Shown here: one piece after another, positions 29,401-38,629 of the stretch
Position numbering within the stretch: the stretch's first letter is position 1
Layout: each line of letters begins with the position of its first letter
NCBI GenBank assembly: GCA_949318235.1
Contig: OX439131.1
Span: 4,671,964-4,735,963, forward strand
DNA: 64,000 nucleotides
Origin: Ecdyonurus torrentis
Lineage: Eukaryota > Arthropoda > Insecta > Ephemeroptera > Heptageniidae
Direction: 5' to 3'
The notes under the pieces: model-generated
What the model saw: only the letters and a program-made list of their open reading frames with translations
The model's database searches: none
Told to the model about the DNA's origin: nothing
Position numbers and translations under genes: made by a program

Positions 29401-32400
29401 ACGTCATGGTAGGTAACTTTTTCTTATGCCCACATGCATAGGTTTCAGGACAATATCCTCGTTTAGAAAATAAAATTTCACGCCGAATTTTTTTTTAGTT
29501 GTATCTATTGGCGCAAATGGCCATATAATGGCATATATTGGCATTCTATATGTTGTATGGAATTTTTTCATTGGTAATAATAGAAAAAGAAAATCAATGA
29601 AAATCAATGCAATTGCATAAGTTATACTGATAATTTAGTGTGTGGTTTATATGACTTATATTTTAATGTGCAACTTATTTAATAAGCCAATAATCGGGAA
29701 ATGAGCAGTGTATTATTTTGGTCAGTTGGCACCTGCAACTTTGTTAAGTTATGAGTAAAAAGTATATAAGAATGCAATGATTATAATTAATTTACATCCC
29801 TTGTAGACGTATTACGAACAACATCAGCTTACCGCTTATCGTCAATTACAGGTTGACTCGAAAGTAATAATTATTTACAGTTCGCGTGCAATATTCAATG
29901 CACGATGATGTAAAAAAAAAAAAAAAAAAAAAAATCCAATAATTCACCATTCAAATAGTTGACGCTTTTATATATGCTTTATTTCTAATCATTTCCACTT
30001 TGACAATATTTAAGAAATTTGGTCTATTCAATTCCTTTTCGAATCAAATCCATGTCGAATCAATTCCACTTAAAAAATATTTATAAAATATTGTCGATTC
30101 AGTTCCTGTTCGAATCAAATCTCTTTCGAACCAATTTCACTTTAAATATGTTGTTTAATTTTTTGTCGGTTCAATTCCTTTTCGCATCAAATCCATGTCG
30201 AATCAATTCCACTTAAAAAATATTTATAAAATATTGTCGATTCAGTTCCTTTTCGAATCAAATCTCTTTCGAACCAATTCCACTTTAAATATGTTGTTTA
30301 ATTTTTTGTCGATTCAATTCCTTTTCGAATCAAATCCATGTCGAATCAATTCCACTTAAAAATATATTTATAAAATATTGTCGATTCAGTTCCTTTTCGA
30401 ATCAAATCCCTGTCGAATCAATTCCACTCTGAAAATAAATATACAATGTGTGTCGATTCAATTCCTTTTCGAATCAAATCCCTGTCGAATCAATTCCACT
30501 TTAAATATGTTGTTTAATTTTTTGTCGATTCAATTCCTTTTCGAATCAAATCCATGTCGAATCAATTCCACTTAAAAAAATATTTATAAAATATTGTCGA
30601 TTCAGTTCCTTTTCGAATCAAATCCCTGTCGAATCATTTCCACCTTTCAATTCAAAGGTGAGTTTTTTAATTTTATATTTAGTTAGCAGGGTTGCCAGAT
30701 ATTACTCAAAAAAGGATACCCCCCACCACTGTCGTCATCTCTACTACACCATCCCCACCACCTTTATTTTGTCGAATCAATTCCATGTCGAATCAATTCC
30801 GTTTCGAATCAAGTACTGTTTCCCGTTGTTGCGTAGCGATTTGCAAAGCGTAACTATCGGACAGATTTGTGACTTACAATATAAAGTTAATAAAAACAAT
30901 AGAAAAAATAAAATACATTTAAAATTTTAAAAAATAAAGTAGGAAAATAAATAAATAAACACATGACGGGAATATATTATTATATTTCACCTAAAAAGTT
31001 TTTCTTGGTTTTATTTTTTTAATCTCATTTTGGTCAGTAAAATGGAGCAACCACTCTATCTATATTATTAGCAATAGAGGGAGCATACGTCAATAAAACA
31101 ACCTGATCACTTAAGATTCAGAGATTACTGTATTATAATACGTAGCAGAGATAAGAAGTGGTTCTATATGAATTGATTTTAATCTAGCATACATCTTGTT
31201 TGTCATTGCAAGATAAGGTGACATTCAATCACTGTAAATAATATGCATGATCGATTGATATATTTAAAAATTATAAAACGATCTTTATTATTATAATTTT
31301 ATTACCTATTTGTTAATTTTTTAATAATTTTGCATGATTATGTTGGAAACTTATTTGAACTAATCGAATCATTTCTTGACCTCTTCTTCAAAACAAGTCA
31401 AATACAATGGTCAGACAACAAAAGACATGCACATGTTAAAACAATTAATTGACCTTAAAAAATAATCCAGCTACTTTATTTCATTATTATAATTGTATCA
31501 CTTTTACATATTACCAAAAAAGAAAAAAAAGCTACATTTTAATTAAATATGAATAAATATATTAAATAAAATAAAAATATATAAATCGAGCCATGAACTC
31601 CCGCGAAGACCCCAATTTTGTCATATAAATATAAATATGTAATAATTTATTTTCAATTGTGAGAATAATCTATAATAGAGATCGTGAAATGATGATCAAA
31701 AAAAATATTACAATGCATGAAATCAATCAAAAGCGCGCTGGAAAACAGTGGGAAAACTATTTTAGCATTGTGGGACTATCCTTGAAATTTACGCGATTTT
31801 TTGTGAAAACTACTGCAGTTATAGGATCGAGAAATTCAAATAGCAAATAAGTATTAGGTACATTTTTAAGCTAATAATATATATATATATATATAATAAT
31901 ACTAATAATAATAATAAAATGACTTTAAATTTTTCACCGGTAAGAAGCATTGGTAAAAAAATATATAATAATAAAAAAATAATAATAAAAAGTATTAAAA
32001 AAGGGAAAAAATCAATTGTTATATGTCTACTTCTATGCCCATAAACGCAATTTACAGATTTCTAAAATTAATTTTATCTATAAGAAAAGGCATCTCTGAT
32101 ATTATAGTGCAATAAAAATTATTGTTGGCACATATTAAAGAAGAAAAAAAAAATAAAAAAAAAAATGAAAGAACACAGACAATTGTAAAGACTTTTTTCT
32201 TTCTATTATAATATTTTATTAAGTATATATACAATGTTGCTCAATAGAGGCTGCAAAGAGGATTGGCATTGTGCCAACAATTGATTTACTAGTAAGCTAA
32301 CAATGAAAGAAAAGTGGACTACACTAGTTACAATGATAGCAACTCTACTCTACAAACGTACTATGTCGGCACAAGCTAAAACATTTGCAATGTAACATGA

Positions 32401-34870
32401 ATGACTTGAGCAACATTGACATACATGTTGAGAGGGTAGGACGTTTTCTCCCCTAACTTGTAAATATATAAAGGAAAAGAATAAATCTATAAGGAATATC
32501 AGCAAGTGCATTTTTTTTTTCAATGAAATGTTCACTCAATGAAATGTTCACTCCTAAATAAATCTGACTGCAGCATTCATGTTTCCAAATGTTAAATATA
32601 TGGGGAAACTTTAATGCAACCAATCAGATTTATTTGGGAGGAGTGTTCAGCAAATCTAGTGATATTTATTTATCCATTACACCAATTTATACAAAGTGCA
32701 CTACAAAGTGACATATATTAGAAGGTAGAAAATCATATTATCACAAAAATACTGTATTTTTGACACCATAATGGACAGATGAAGATTACAATAATGGTAT
32801 TTTATAAATTTGTGCTACCTAGCAAGGTTTTCACCTTACTAGAGAATATCACTGATTCTTCACCATGATAAGGTCCCTGTACAATTCTTATCAATGCATT
32901 ATTTAAATTTATTGTTTGTTAAGTCTTAAGCAAATCAATATTGGCTATAGCTACTACCTATTTACTATTTATAATATTATCAATTAGATAATTTCTGTGT
33001 TTTATTTGTATTGACTTTCTTTTCAACGTGTTAGCTCTTTGTATCACATCAATATTATGACTACTAGTAATGACATACATATAATGTCAAGTTTAAATTT
33101 GTCTCTGTACACAATGTCTGCATTGCTTGAAAGTCCGGAATGATCTGCCTAACTGAACCAGTATTAAGATTGGACCTGACACCCAAGAATGACACTGGCA
33201 TTGAATGTTGTATACACAGTGACTAACTTTGTCGTATTGCCAGGATCTGCTACATGTTATGATCTGTGAACATTTACCCCTGAGGGAGGCTCAACAAAAA
33301 TCGCAGAACAATGGAGAATATCATTGAGATGCAAGGGAAAGCTTAGGGTCCATTATGAGTTTATGTTTTTAGCAATTTTTATGAGGGATAGTGAAGACAC
33401 TTTTATATGTTTCAGGATAATTTTTTTTTAAGAATCATTCATCACCAATTTATCTATATTATTAAAATTCCACATTGAAAGCACAAAATGTACAAAATAA
33501 AAATATAATTTGTAAACGTAGCAAATTCTTCTATGGAATAATTCATAAAGACATGGACATTAATTGTTTAAAATATATTTTATGAACAAATACTCCTATT
33601 TTAAAATATCACTATCACTCATACATTTCCCAACTTCTACAGTCAACGGCATACTGTAGCTTATACCTACTGTACAGCATTAAAAATATGTTTAATTATT
33701 AGAATGGGACACATTCTATGGTTACTTCCCATTACATCGAAACATTTCAAAAGTTACGTTGGTTAAGAAATTACCGTTACATATAGCACGTCTAAAACTA
33801 CTACCATATGATGTTTATAGTCAGAGCTTGAACAAAATGTATACACTTATAATGTACTGCTCGTGAGTTTACTATGATATAATATTTTACCTTTTGACAT
33901 ATATGGGAATACCATGTAGTTGTATGAAGCAGTATTTGAATTAAAATCACCATATAAATGCATTGTTTTGCCTTAAGGCAATAGCGTAGAAATTTGTAAC
34001 ACAGTAGGGTTGTTCGTTAACCAGTTACGTTACCCCCCTCCCCCATTGCAATCTTATTTTAAATGCAATAAGTGATCATTTTTTTTTCCGAAGCACAAAA
34101 AGTAAGGTATATGAACACGCTTACAGTGTCTGCATGATTAACCGCAAATATGTTTAAATTTGCGTATTTTGGTGTACATATGCCGTTATATGCATATTGA
34201 AAATAGGCTTTCTGTATTCATATTTAAAAGTAATTATATAATGATATTTGTTGCTTACCCTTGGTTTCCTCCTCATTAATAATAGCAGGATAAATATGGT
34301 AATGCCATAGCTGTAGGATTTCTCCACCAGTAAGCAATCTGGTGCCCTCCAAGTTCCACGACAACGAGCCAATCGAAGACTCTGCTTGTAGAGTTGACGT
34401 CTGAACCCATCTGTAGTCCAGCTGCTGTAAATTTTATTGCCATATTGACGTAAGGTCTCAAAATACAGATTACATTTGATGATGTTATAAGTCAACTTAC
34501 ATGTGAACTGTTGGTTTGAAGTAGAGGTGTAGGCTCAAATATACACACTTGGTTCTCATAGGCAGCGGCAATTTTACCAGTATCAGTAGAGCAGTCGATA
34601 CAACTGATCCTAATGTAATTATGGTTTGCTCCAGGAATGATCTGCACTCTCTCAAAGGTGCTCGCCAAAATCACAATGTTACAGCCTGCTGCATAGGCCT
34701 GTCAAACATGAGGACAAATATTAATTAGCATAAAGTATAACTCTTTAAATACGTAGTATAATACTTAATTCAGGTATACATACCGTAAATGGTATTCCTT
34801 CAACACTACCTACAGCAAAGCAGTGGTCACCTGCATTACAGGCACCACTCAAAATCTGGTGACAGTTCAT
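2831..34870 (-). CDS. DMXL2: DmX-like / Rabconnectin-3 alpha protein, complete 54-exon gene
   Basis: This is a giant WD40 protein of the DmX/Rabconnectin-3 alpha family, related to yeast Rav1. With Rabconnectin-3 beta (WDR7) the family promotes V-ATPase assembly and so acidifies endosomes and synaptic vesicles; in flies it also affects Notch signalling. Fifty-four coding exons join in frame from ATG 34870 to TAA 2831. They total 10,155 bases, or 3384 residues, against about 3000-3400 for known animal homologues. Family stretches I recognise include [10 protein letters not shown] and [20 protein letters not shown] near the start, [37 protein letters not shown] and [18 protein letters not shown] in the middle, and [14 protein letters not shown] and [10 protein letters not shown] at the end. 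All introns are GT-AG except one GC-AG (exon 37). Coordinates come from manual splice reading and may be off by a few bases at ambiguous acceptors; alternative exons cannot be excluded. The name is secure; the invertebrate gene is usually called Rbcn-3A. Confidence 0.95.
4174..4193 (+). repeat. Poly-C tract
   Basis: A run of about 20 C residues lies in the 2.2 kb intron between exons 49 and 50. It could form i-motif/G-quadruplex-like structure on the two strands. Confidence 0.85.
5263..5284 (+). repeat. (GA)n microsatellite
   Basis: About 11 GA repeats lie in the Rabconnectin intron between exons 49 and 50. Confidence 0.85.
7431..7469 (+). repeat. Poly-T tract
   Basis: About 39 T residues lie in the intron between exons 46 and 47. 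On the transcribed minus strand this is poly-A, which could be the relic tail of a retroposed element, though no body is recognisable. Confidence 0.85.
7956..11954 (-). CDS. DMXL2: Exons 35-45 of the Rabconnectin-3 alpha gene
   Basis: Exons are 11801-11954, 11618-11725, 11358-11549, 10934-11164, 10625-10792, 10334-10566, 10014-10189, 9812-9954, 9077-9324, 8750-8977 and 7956-8202, coding for residues 2119-2827. Exon 35 has [20 protein letters not shown]. Exons 36-37 are polar, with two [14 protein letters not shown] motifs and an acidic stretch. Exon 37 ends at an AAG/GCAAGC site, a GC-AG intron. Exons 38-41 have [36 protein letters not shown] and [20 protein letters not shown]. Exon 42 carries a basic [13 protein letters not shown] stretch. 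Exon 43 has [20 protein letters not shown]. Exon 45 starts with [13 protein letters not shown], a conserved junction motif, followed by a run of glutamates. Exon 36 is 108 bases and begins and ends in the same phase, so it could be skipped without shifting the frame. Confidence 0.93.
12019..15525 (-). CDS. DMXL2: Exons 26-34 of the Rabconnectin-3 alpha gene (Rav1-like core)
   Basis: Exons are 15435-15525, 14686-14860, 14437-14564, 13859-14377, 13389-13663, 12766-13029, 12596-12703, 12341-12530 and 12019-12182, coding for residues 1481-2118. This is the region shared with yeast Rav1 and is the best conserved part of the protein. Exon 27 gives [20 protein letters not shown]. Exon 29 gives [18 protein letters not shown] and [13 protein letters not shown]. 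Exon 30 gives [20 protein letters not shown] and [20 protein letters not shown]. Exon 31 gives [20 protein letters not shown], then [20 protein letters not shown]. Exon 32 gives [13 protein letters not shown]. The core is thought to form an alpha-solenoid that contacts the V-ATPase V1 sector. For exon 27, the GTGAAT donor is chosen over the overlapping GTAAGG because only it restores LVRCISG. Confidence 0.95.
15978..19881 (-). CDS. DMXL2: Exons 13-25 of the Rabconnectin-3 alpha gene (end of N-terminal propeller and following region)
   Basis: Exons are 19736-19881, 19510-19654, 19203-19352, 18876-19140, 18630-18817, 18405-18550, 18109-18215, 17874-18023, 17598-17816, 17143-17303, 16750-16886, 16168-16310 and 15978-16081, coding for residues 794-1480. 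Recognisable pieces are [135 protein letters not shown] and [20 protein letters not shown]. Several are WD40-type strands. All 13 exons are short, with canonical AG and GT sites and agreeing phases. The acidic and polar part of exon 17 (EDEDLDRD, then [10 protein letters not shown]) is a likely disordered loop. Confidence 0.94.
20044..21681 (-). CDS. DMXL2: Exons 9-12 of the Rabconnectin-3 alpha gene
   Basis: Exons are 21591-21681, 21399-21534, 20979-21140 and 20044-20731, coding for residues 435-793. Exons 9 and 10 are polar and low in complexity, with a His/Ser-rich stretch ([16 protein letters not shown]) likely to be a disordered linker. Exon 11 returns to conserved sequence ([21 protein letters not shown]). 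Exon 12 is the longest in the gene (688 bases). It encodes [29 protein letters not shown] with its breaks at positions typical of the family, then an acidic insert ([11 protein letters not shown]), then the WD-like [13 protein letters not shown] and [21 protein letters not shown]. An ORF in this exon continues past the splice donor into the intron; the family match stops at LTSPS, just before the GTAAG donor. Confidence 0.94.
21946..22605 (-). mobile_element. 5'-truncated non-LTR retrotransposon (RTE-like), 3' end
   Basis: The minus strand encodes the C-terminal part of a LINE reverse transcriptase: the frame opens upstream of [20 protein letters not shown], then [31 protein letters not shown], and [17 protein letters not shown], ending in a stop at 22015. 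These motifs follow the RT palm and thumb in RTE-like elements. A short 3' UTR ends in a (TATG)n tail at 21946-21968, typical of RTE elements that end in microsatellites. The catalytic RT and endonuclease parts are missing, so the copy is dead on arrival. It lies in the Rabconnectin intron between exons 8 and 9, in the same orientation as the gene. Confidence 0.85.
22015..22605 (-). pseudogene. Reverse transcriptase C-terminal fragment
   Basis: This is an open frame of about 195 residues without a proper start, corresponding only to the region after the RT active site. It has no internal stop, which suggests a fairly recent insertion. The 5' limit near 22605 is where LINE-like sequence gives way to AT-rich DNA. 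Confidence 0.8.
22711..23804. mobile_element. 1.1 kb TIR DNA element flanked by TA
   Basis: Terminal inverted repeats of about 26 bases begin CCGACAGGAATTGAATAACC and end with the complementary GGTTATTCAATTCCTGTCGG. They are flanked on both sides by TA (22709-22710 and 23805-23806), as expected for mariner/Tc1-type insertion. The interior is AT-rich with no transposase ORF, so it is a non-autonomous derivative. Two 78-bp relatives lie at 60146-60223 and 63889-63966. Confidence 0.75.
23889..25709 (-). CDS. DMXL2: Exons 4-8 of the Rabconnectin-3 alpha gene (N-terminal WD40 region)
   Basis: Exons are 25488-25709, 25284-25422, 25031-25216, 24584-24768 and 23889-24007, coding for residues 151-434. 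The first contains a clear WD40 blade ([27 protein letters not shown]). The next two give [23 protein letters not shown] and [17 protein letters not shown], another WD blade with a C-terminal IW dipeptide. Exon 7 has the very conserved [19 protein letters not shown], then the [17 protein letters not shown] segment. Exon 8 has [19 protein letters not shown]. Splice phases run 1, 1, 2, 2, 1 and 0 across exons 3-8 with no stop. The intron between exons 7 and 8 contains a palindromic MITE; the intron after exon 8 contains a retrotransposon tail and a TIR element. Confidence 0.94.
24121..24264. mobile_element. 144-bp palindromic MITE in the intron between exons 7 and 8
   Basis: Inverted arms of about 53 bases each start CATATCAGGTCTTCCGGATA and end with TATCCGGAAGAACTGATATG, around a loop of about 36 bases. 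The arms differ at several positions, so the copy is not brand-new. No target duplication is obvious. Confidence 0.65.
26446..27090 (+). repeat. Left-arm tandem array: nine ~72-bp units with GATTCGA motifs
   Basis: Nine head-to-tail units each carry three heptamers: two GATTCGA in one orientation and one GAATCGA. The AT-rich spacers come mainly in two types, one ending near AATATTTTATAAATAT and one near AAAAATTAAACAACATA, which mostly alternate, so the higher-order period is about 144 bases. The first unit has a distinct spacer (CACACATTGTATATTTATTT), and the last units are more diverged. Confidence 0.9.
28051..28369. mobile_element. MITE-like repeat nested in the foldback centre, copy 1
   Basis: About 320 bases begin CTTAAAGGAATAGACC and end with the approximate reverse complement GGTCTATGGCTTTAAG. 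The internal sequence (CTCAAAACCCAACAGTAG, the GCAGTGATCAGAAAATT block, TCTCGTGGGGCTACATTA) recurs at 45567-45868 in the same orientation with clear but imperfect identity. There is no coding capacity. It is likely a short non-autonomous DNA element present in many copies in the genome. Confidence 0.75.
28915..29032. repeat. Small palindromic element in the foldback centre
   Basis: The sequences CAAATTGTCCATCGGTTATGTG and CACATAGCCGATGGACAAACTG, with adjoining bases, are near-perfect inverted repeats around a poly-A/poly-T loop. The structure looks like a short MITE or hairpin. Confidence 0.6.
29995..30647 (-). repeat. Right-arm tandem array, inverted copy of the left array
   Basis: Nine ~72-bp units occur in the opposite orientation, with the same two main spacer types alternating. 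The unit with the unusual spacer seen first in the left arm is here third from the outside, so the arms differ in unit order as well as by point changes. Apparent ORFs at 30019-30930 are read-through of this repeat and are not genes. Confidence 0.9.
32524..32652. repeat. Short inverted-repeat element in intron 3
   Basis: GTTCACTCCTAAATAAATCTG on the left pairs with the inverted CAGATTTATTTGGGAGGAGTG on the right, and pairing continues inward to a GTTTCC/GGAAAC core. The left side also has a 16-base direct duplication (CAATGAAATGTTCACT twice). It looks like a small MITE. Confidence 0.55.
34259..34870 (-). CDS. DMXL2: Exons 1-3 of the Rabconnectin-3 alpha gene (N-terminus)
   Basis: Exon 1 is 34784-34870, exon 2 is 34501-34698 and exon 3 is 34259-34424, coding for residues 1-150. 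The start [17 protein letters not shown] matches the usual N-terminus of the family (Met, His-Gln, then Gly-Ala, Asn, Gly-Asp). Upstream sequence gives no longer family-like extension, so ATG 34870 is the best start. Exon 2 encodes the first WD40-like blade ([20 protein letters not shown], then [16 protein letters not shown]). Exon 3 encodes [20 protein letters not shown]. The exon 3 acceptor reads CAGCAG, so use of the second AG would remove one glutamine. Exon 3 ends in phase 1 and is followed by the longest intron of the gene. Confidence 0.93.
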
Positions 34871-35160
34871 TTTCACTCAAAGAAAAACTATGATTTTTGA
34901 CGTTTCCATAGATTCAAATGAGCTTCTATAGAAGCCCAAACACTTCGATTAGAATTTATTTTATTATTTAAAACATTACTAAATATTTCTAATCCAGTAT
35001 TCACAAAAATTTACACAATAATGAGAACAAATTACCGACTAAAGACGATTTTTAGCCATTTTCGATCGTCCCTGGTCAGCTGAGAAAAAGACATCTAGTG
35101 TACTCTCGCGGCGTACAGATAAACTCTTCGAACCCGCAATCCGCGAGAGCGCTCAATATT
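34871..35160 (-). promoter_or_regulatory. Probable 5' UTR / promoter region of the Rabconnectin-3 alpha gene
   Basis: This stretch directly upstream of the start codon is less AT-rich than its surroundings. It contains CG-rich octamers in inverted orientation, TCTCGCGG at 35104-35111 and CCGCGAGA at 35141-35148. They resemble the TCTCGCGAGA element found at many animal housekeeping promoters. No TATA box is evident, which would fit a broadly expressed V-ATPase regulator. Start site and function are inferred. Confidence 0.4.
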
Positions 35161-36415
35161 AAATCATTTGGAAACCTTCAACATAAAGTTCTCGGAAAAT
35201 TATTTTAACTTATTTTAATTTTAATGTTTATTATTTATTTTCATTTGCATATATTACACTCTGAATAATTACTATACTTATTATAAGGATTTTTTTCAGT
35301 GAAAATTGCTATTTAGTGACTTTTGACGAAGCGGGAAACGTGAAGAAATAATCTTTTATTTCAAGCGATTGCAGGAGAACGAGGATGTGAAAAGCGCGTC
35401 GTGACTCGTGAGAGGACTCGATCCCACGTATAGACGATCCAAAATAAAACCAAGATGTATTCTTCAAAAACCATAAAATGTGTTATGTTTATTGAAATGT
35501 AATATTACACATTTTTATTATAATGATCAGTGATCAGTGATCACACAAAGCAGTTATAAAAAAAACATTTTTTATTGTGACATTTTTGCGCGATTCTTTT
35601 TGTTTCTCTAATCATCGCTTCCACATCCTACATGCGCGCGTGGCATCAAAGTCTCGATTATTGATCCTTTTGGCTTGCTTGAAATTTCGTCTTTTCCTAG
35701 TTTCATTTTTAGTTCACAGGTGTCATGAACAGTATAAAAGACAGTTTATTTTATTTTGGAAAAATATTTATTTTTTCATGAAGTTTTAATTGATAATAAA
35801 CACAATAATGTTCAGTATATTTTATTATATAATTCAGCAAATTGACGCTATAGATTAGAAGCTGATGAAAAAGTAGACAAAAAATATATTAACTTTTTTT
35901 AAAACAATTTATATTTCAATATAATACATATTTTTTATTTATTTATTTATTTATGCATTCCAAATCATTTGGAACACTGTGCGAACTGTGTCCGCACACA
36001 CTTTTTTAATAATAATAATAAAAAATTAATAGAAATATAATGATTTTTTTTTATTATTTTTTGTCAAACGAAAAAAAAAATTACAAAATCGGCAATTAGG
36101 ACCAAAAGTTCCTATCAACTACCCCCCCCCCCCCCCCAAAAAAAAAAAGAAACATATTTTATAATATATTAGAGAATGGAGGTTATCGGTTTAAAAAAAT
36201 GCTTAAAAATGAATATGGCTTAAAACACGTAAAAGTATGTCTATAGTATTTACATTTAAATTTCTCCGAAATCGGTGGAGTAGTTTTATCAAAAATCGCA
36301 AAAAACGTGTTTTTCCCCATAAGCGTAATGTTAAATTAGGGGACCCTTAGCTTTCCCCGCATCTGGGGGCGCGCTAAACCAATAACCTCCAATAAAAAAA
36401 AAAAAAAAAAAAGCA

Positions 36416-36460
<45 letters not shown>

Positions 36461-38590
36461 TGGCTTGTAATTAATTCTATAGTTTACTAAATAGCAATTA
36501 AATTATAATAAAAATATATATGCAATTGTATCAAATATTTTTATAATGTAATATACTAATATAATTATATTTGACAGCTTAAAGATTCAATATTTAATAT
36601 AATGGTTGTTGATGGAAATTGGTTGCAATCAAATTTATTGTGTAATGAAATAATATACCCGTTACGAATAGGCCATAAAAAAAGAACATAAAATACTTTT
36701 GTCCTCTGTACCTTCCAATTTTAGAGATATTCAAATTTTTGAGTGGATAATATAGTTTTGAAAAATTTCTTGTGATACCAAAGTCAGAGGCCTATATATA
36801 TCAAATTGTTGATTATAATTTATAATTATGTACTTTCGGCAGCTCATTTTTTTATCCTTCCTTTCCTTAATATTATTCTTAAATCGACTAATTTTTTCAT
36901 TAGATTAAAAAAAAAAGCTACTTCTGATGAAGTGTTAGAGGAAAATCATTAAATTTATCTGTTAATGGGAAGAAAAAAAAAGTGGAAGATTGTGAAAGAA
37001 TAAAATTTGTATTAAAATTATACTTGTAGCATCGATTCTTTTCTTTTATTTATTTATTTTTATCTGTCTAGATTTGATCCTTATCAAAGAGGTAATTTAA
37101 TTTCTTTATTAAAACTTTTCTGCGTCTAAATTTTCATTCCACGCAAAATTTAAGCGAGAAGAGAAAAAAATAAAATAAGTACCTACATCCAGAAATAAGA
37201 TGACAATTTTTCATACCTCTTCTATTTTTTCATCTTTCTAAATTTGTATATTGACTTCCATTCTTTGATGAAAAATGATTTTTATTTCCTCTATAAATTT
37301 TATTGTAAATTATTATGTAAATGATTTTTATTTTAAATTAAAATTTATATCACATAACATTTTGCTGTAATAACTTTTTTTTTTTACTTTTTTTTTTACT
37401 GCAAAATAATCATTTTTATTGTGTATCGCGTCTTTTGAGTTGATTTCCCAATAGTTTTAGTTTAAATATGTTTTATAAGTCCACTTAAAAAGTATTATAT
37501 GACTCTATTGGGTATGCTAGCGATATACTTGTAGTAAAAAGTAAATACTTAATTTTCATCATCATTACCTATACTTCATAGTATATAACAAAAAACTTTA
37601 CGTTGGAAATTTATAGTTTTAAGTAACGGTAAACAAAACATTTTTTTTATTTCAATAATAGTTAGTTTATTTGCAACTTTAAATACACATTTATACTTGG
37701 AGCTAACACATTTGTAAATAGGTTTACTGCATTTTTTAAAAATTTATTTCTAAATGTGATGTTTTATTTACTGCATTGTTTTTACTATTTGTTATGTTTT
37801 GTTTTTTTAACATATGAGTAGGTATTATTATAAAAATTTAAAATTTGATATAAAACTTTTTATCCCATATGCTATATAGTATAGTAAAAGTTTATGTTTG
37901 ATAAAATTAGGTACTTACAGTAAAATTATTTAACTCAATTTAACAAAATGAAAATTTACTATTTTTCTGTGTATGTTACTTTTTTTCTTTTTTTTTTTTT
38001 TTTTTTTCTTTTGTGAGAATCATAAATTAACCTTTGTTTATCTCTGTGGTGCAATAAAATGTGTTGTATATTTAAATTTTATTTTAAATGCAAATTCATG
38101 GTAAGGGCTATATAGAGTCAATAGATGCGTTTTAATCCTATACACATTTTTTTTTGTAACAACTAAATTAAAAATCAGGTATAATTTTTTTGTATTTTTA
38201 ATTGTTGTGACTTTTTTTTAGGGTGAAAAAGGTTTGTTGCCATCATTTTACATATAATTACTTAATTATGATTGTGACTAAAATAGCGTATACAATTCTA
38301 TAAATGTGATTATTCAGCGTAAATTATCATGCCTATTTATATATCATTGACCATTGACCGCAATTTGTTTATTTTATGTTTGTTTTTAATTATTGCTTAA
38401 ACAAATATTTTTTTTAGTGTGTTATTCCTTTAAATTTATTGAATGGTAATTTTTATTTTGAACAAATTTGTTTGATATGGAAATAAAAACTGAAGCTTTT
38501 ATTTATTATTTTATTTATATATATATATATAAAAAATAGACTTTTAGATCAGATATCGTATATTTTATTATTGGCAACACTGTTTTTGTT
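35161..38590. other. AT-rich intergenic region between the two divergent genes
   Basis: No coding sequence is supported. Contents include a poly-C/poly-A run at 36123-36149, a (TA)n tract at 36420-36457, and a stretch at 36250-36390 whose wording (ATCGGTGGAGTAGTTTT followed by a GGGGACC region) looks like transposon remnant. Promoter elements for the DUF1989 gene are expected in the last kilobase, but I cannot point to one. Confidence 0.6.
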
Positions 38591-38629
38591 TAACCAGGTC
38601 ATTAAATTCAATTGAAAGTTGTAATTATT

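Larger units (their letters stand above)
26263..30824. mobile_element. 4.56 kb foldback DNA transposon in intron 3, non-autonomous
   Basis: The element has inverted arms of about 1.04 kb each (26263-27308 and 29787-30824) and a 2.48 kb centre. It begins with GGG and ends with CCC. It is flanked by the direct repeat GTTGTTGC at 26255-26262 and 30825-30832, which looks like an 8-bp target site duplication. The outer 170 bases of the arms contain GATTCGA copies and a GGTGGTGGGGATGG segment; then come nine units of about 72 bases; the inner 220 bases are unique sequence with a poly-T/poly-A run. I find no transposase-like ORF in the centre, so it should need enzymes supplied elsewhere. An 8-bp duplication occurs in several superfamilies (hAT, P, KDZ), and foldback architecture arises in more than one, so I do not assign it. 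It lies inside the Rabconnectin gene. Confidence 0.88.

Noticed and set aside
26446..30647. CRISPR-like regularly spaced repeats
   Set aside because: The repeating units are tandem with only a few spacer types, appear as two inverted arms, and lie in an animal intron with a target duplication. This is a transposon, not a CRISPR array.
30019..30930. Three ORFs with repeated [20 protein letters not shown] peptides
   Set aside because: They are translation of the foldback array; the peptide repeat follows the 72-base DNA period and exists only because the units are multiples of three.
35380..35445. GGACTCGATCCCACG as a tRNA T-arm/B box
   Set aside because: I could not find a matching A box or fold the surrounding 70 bases into a cloverleaf.
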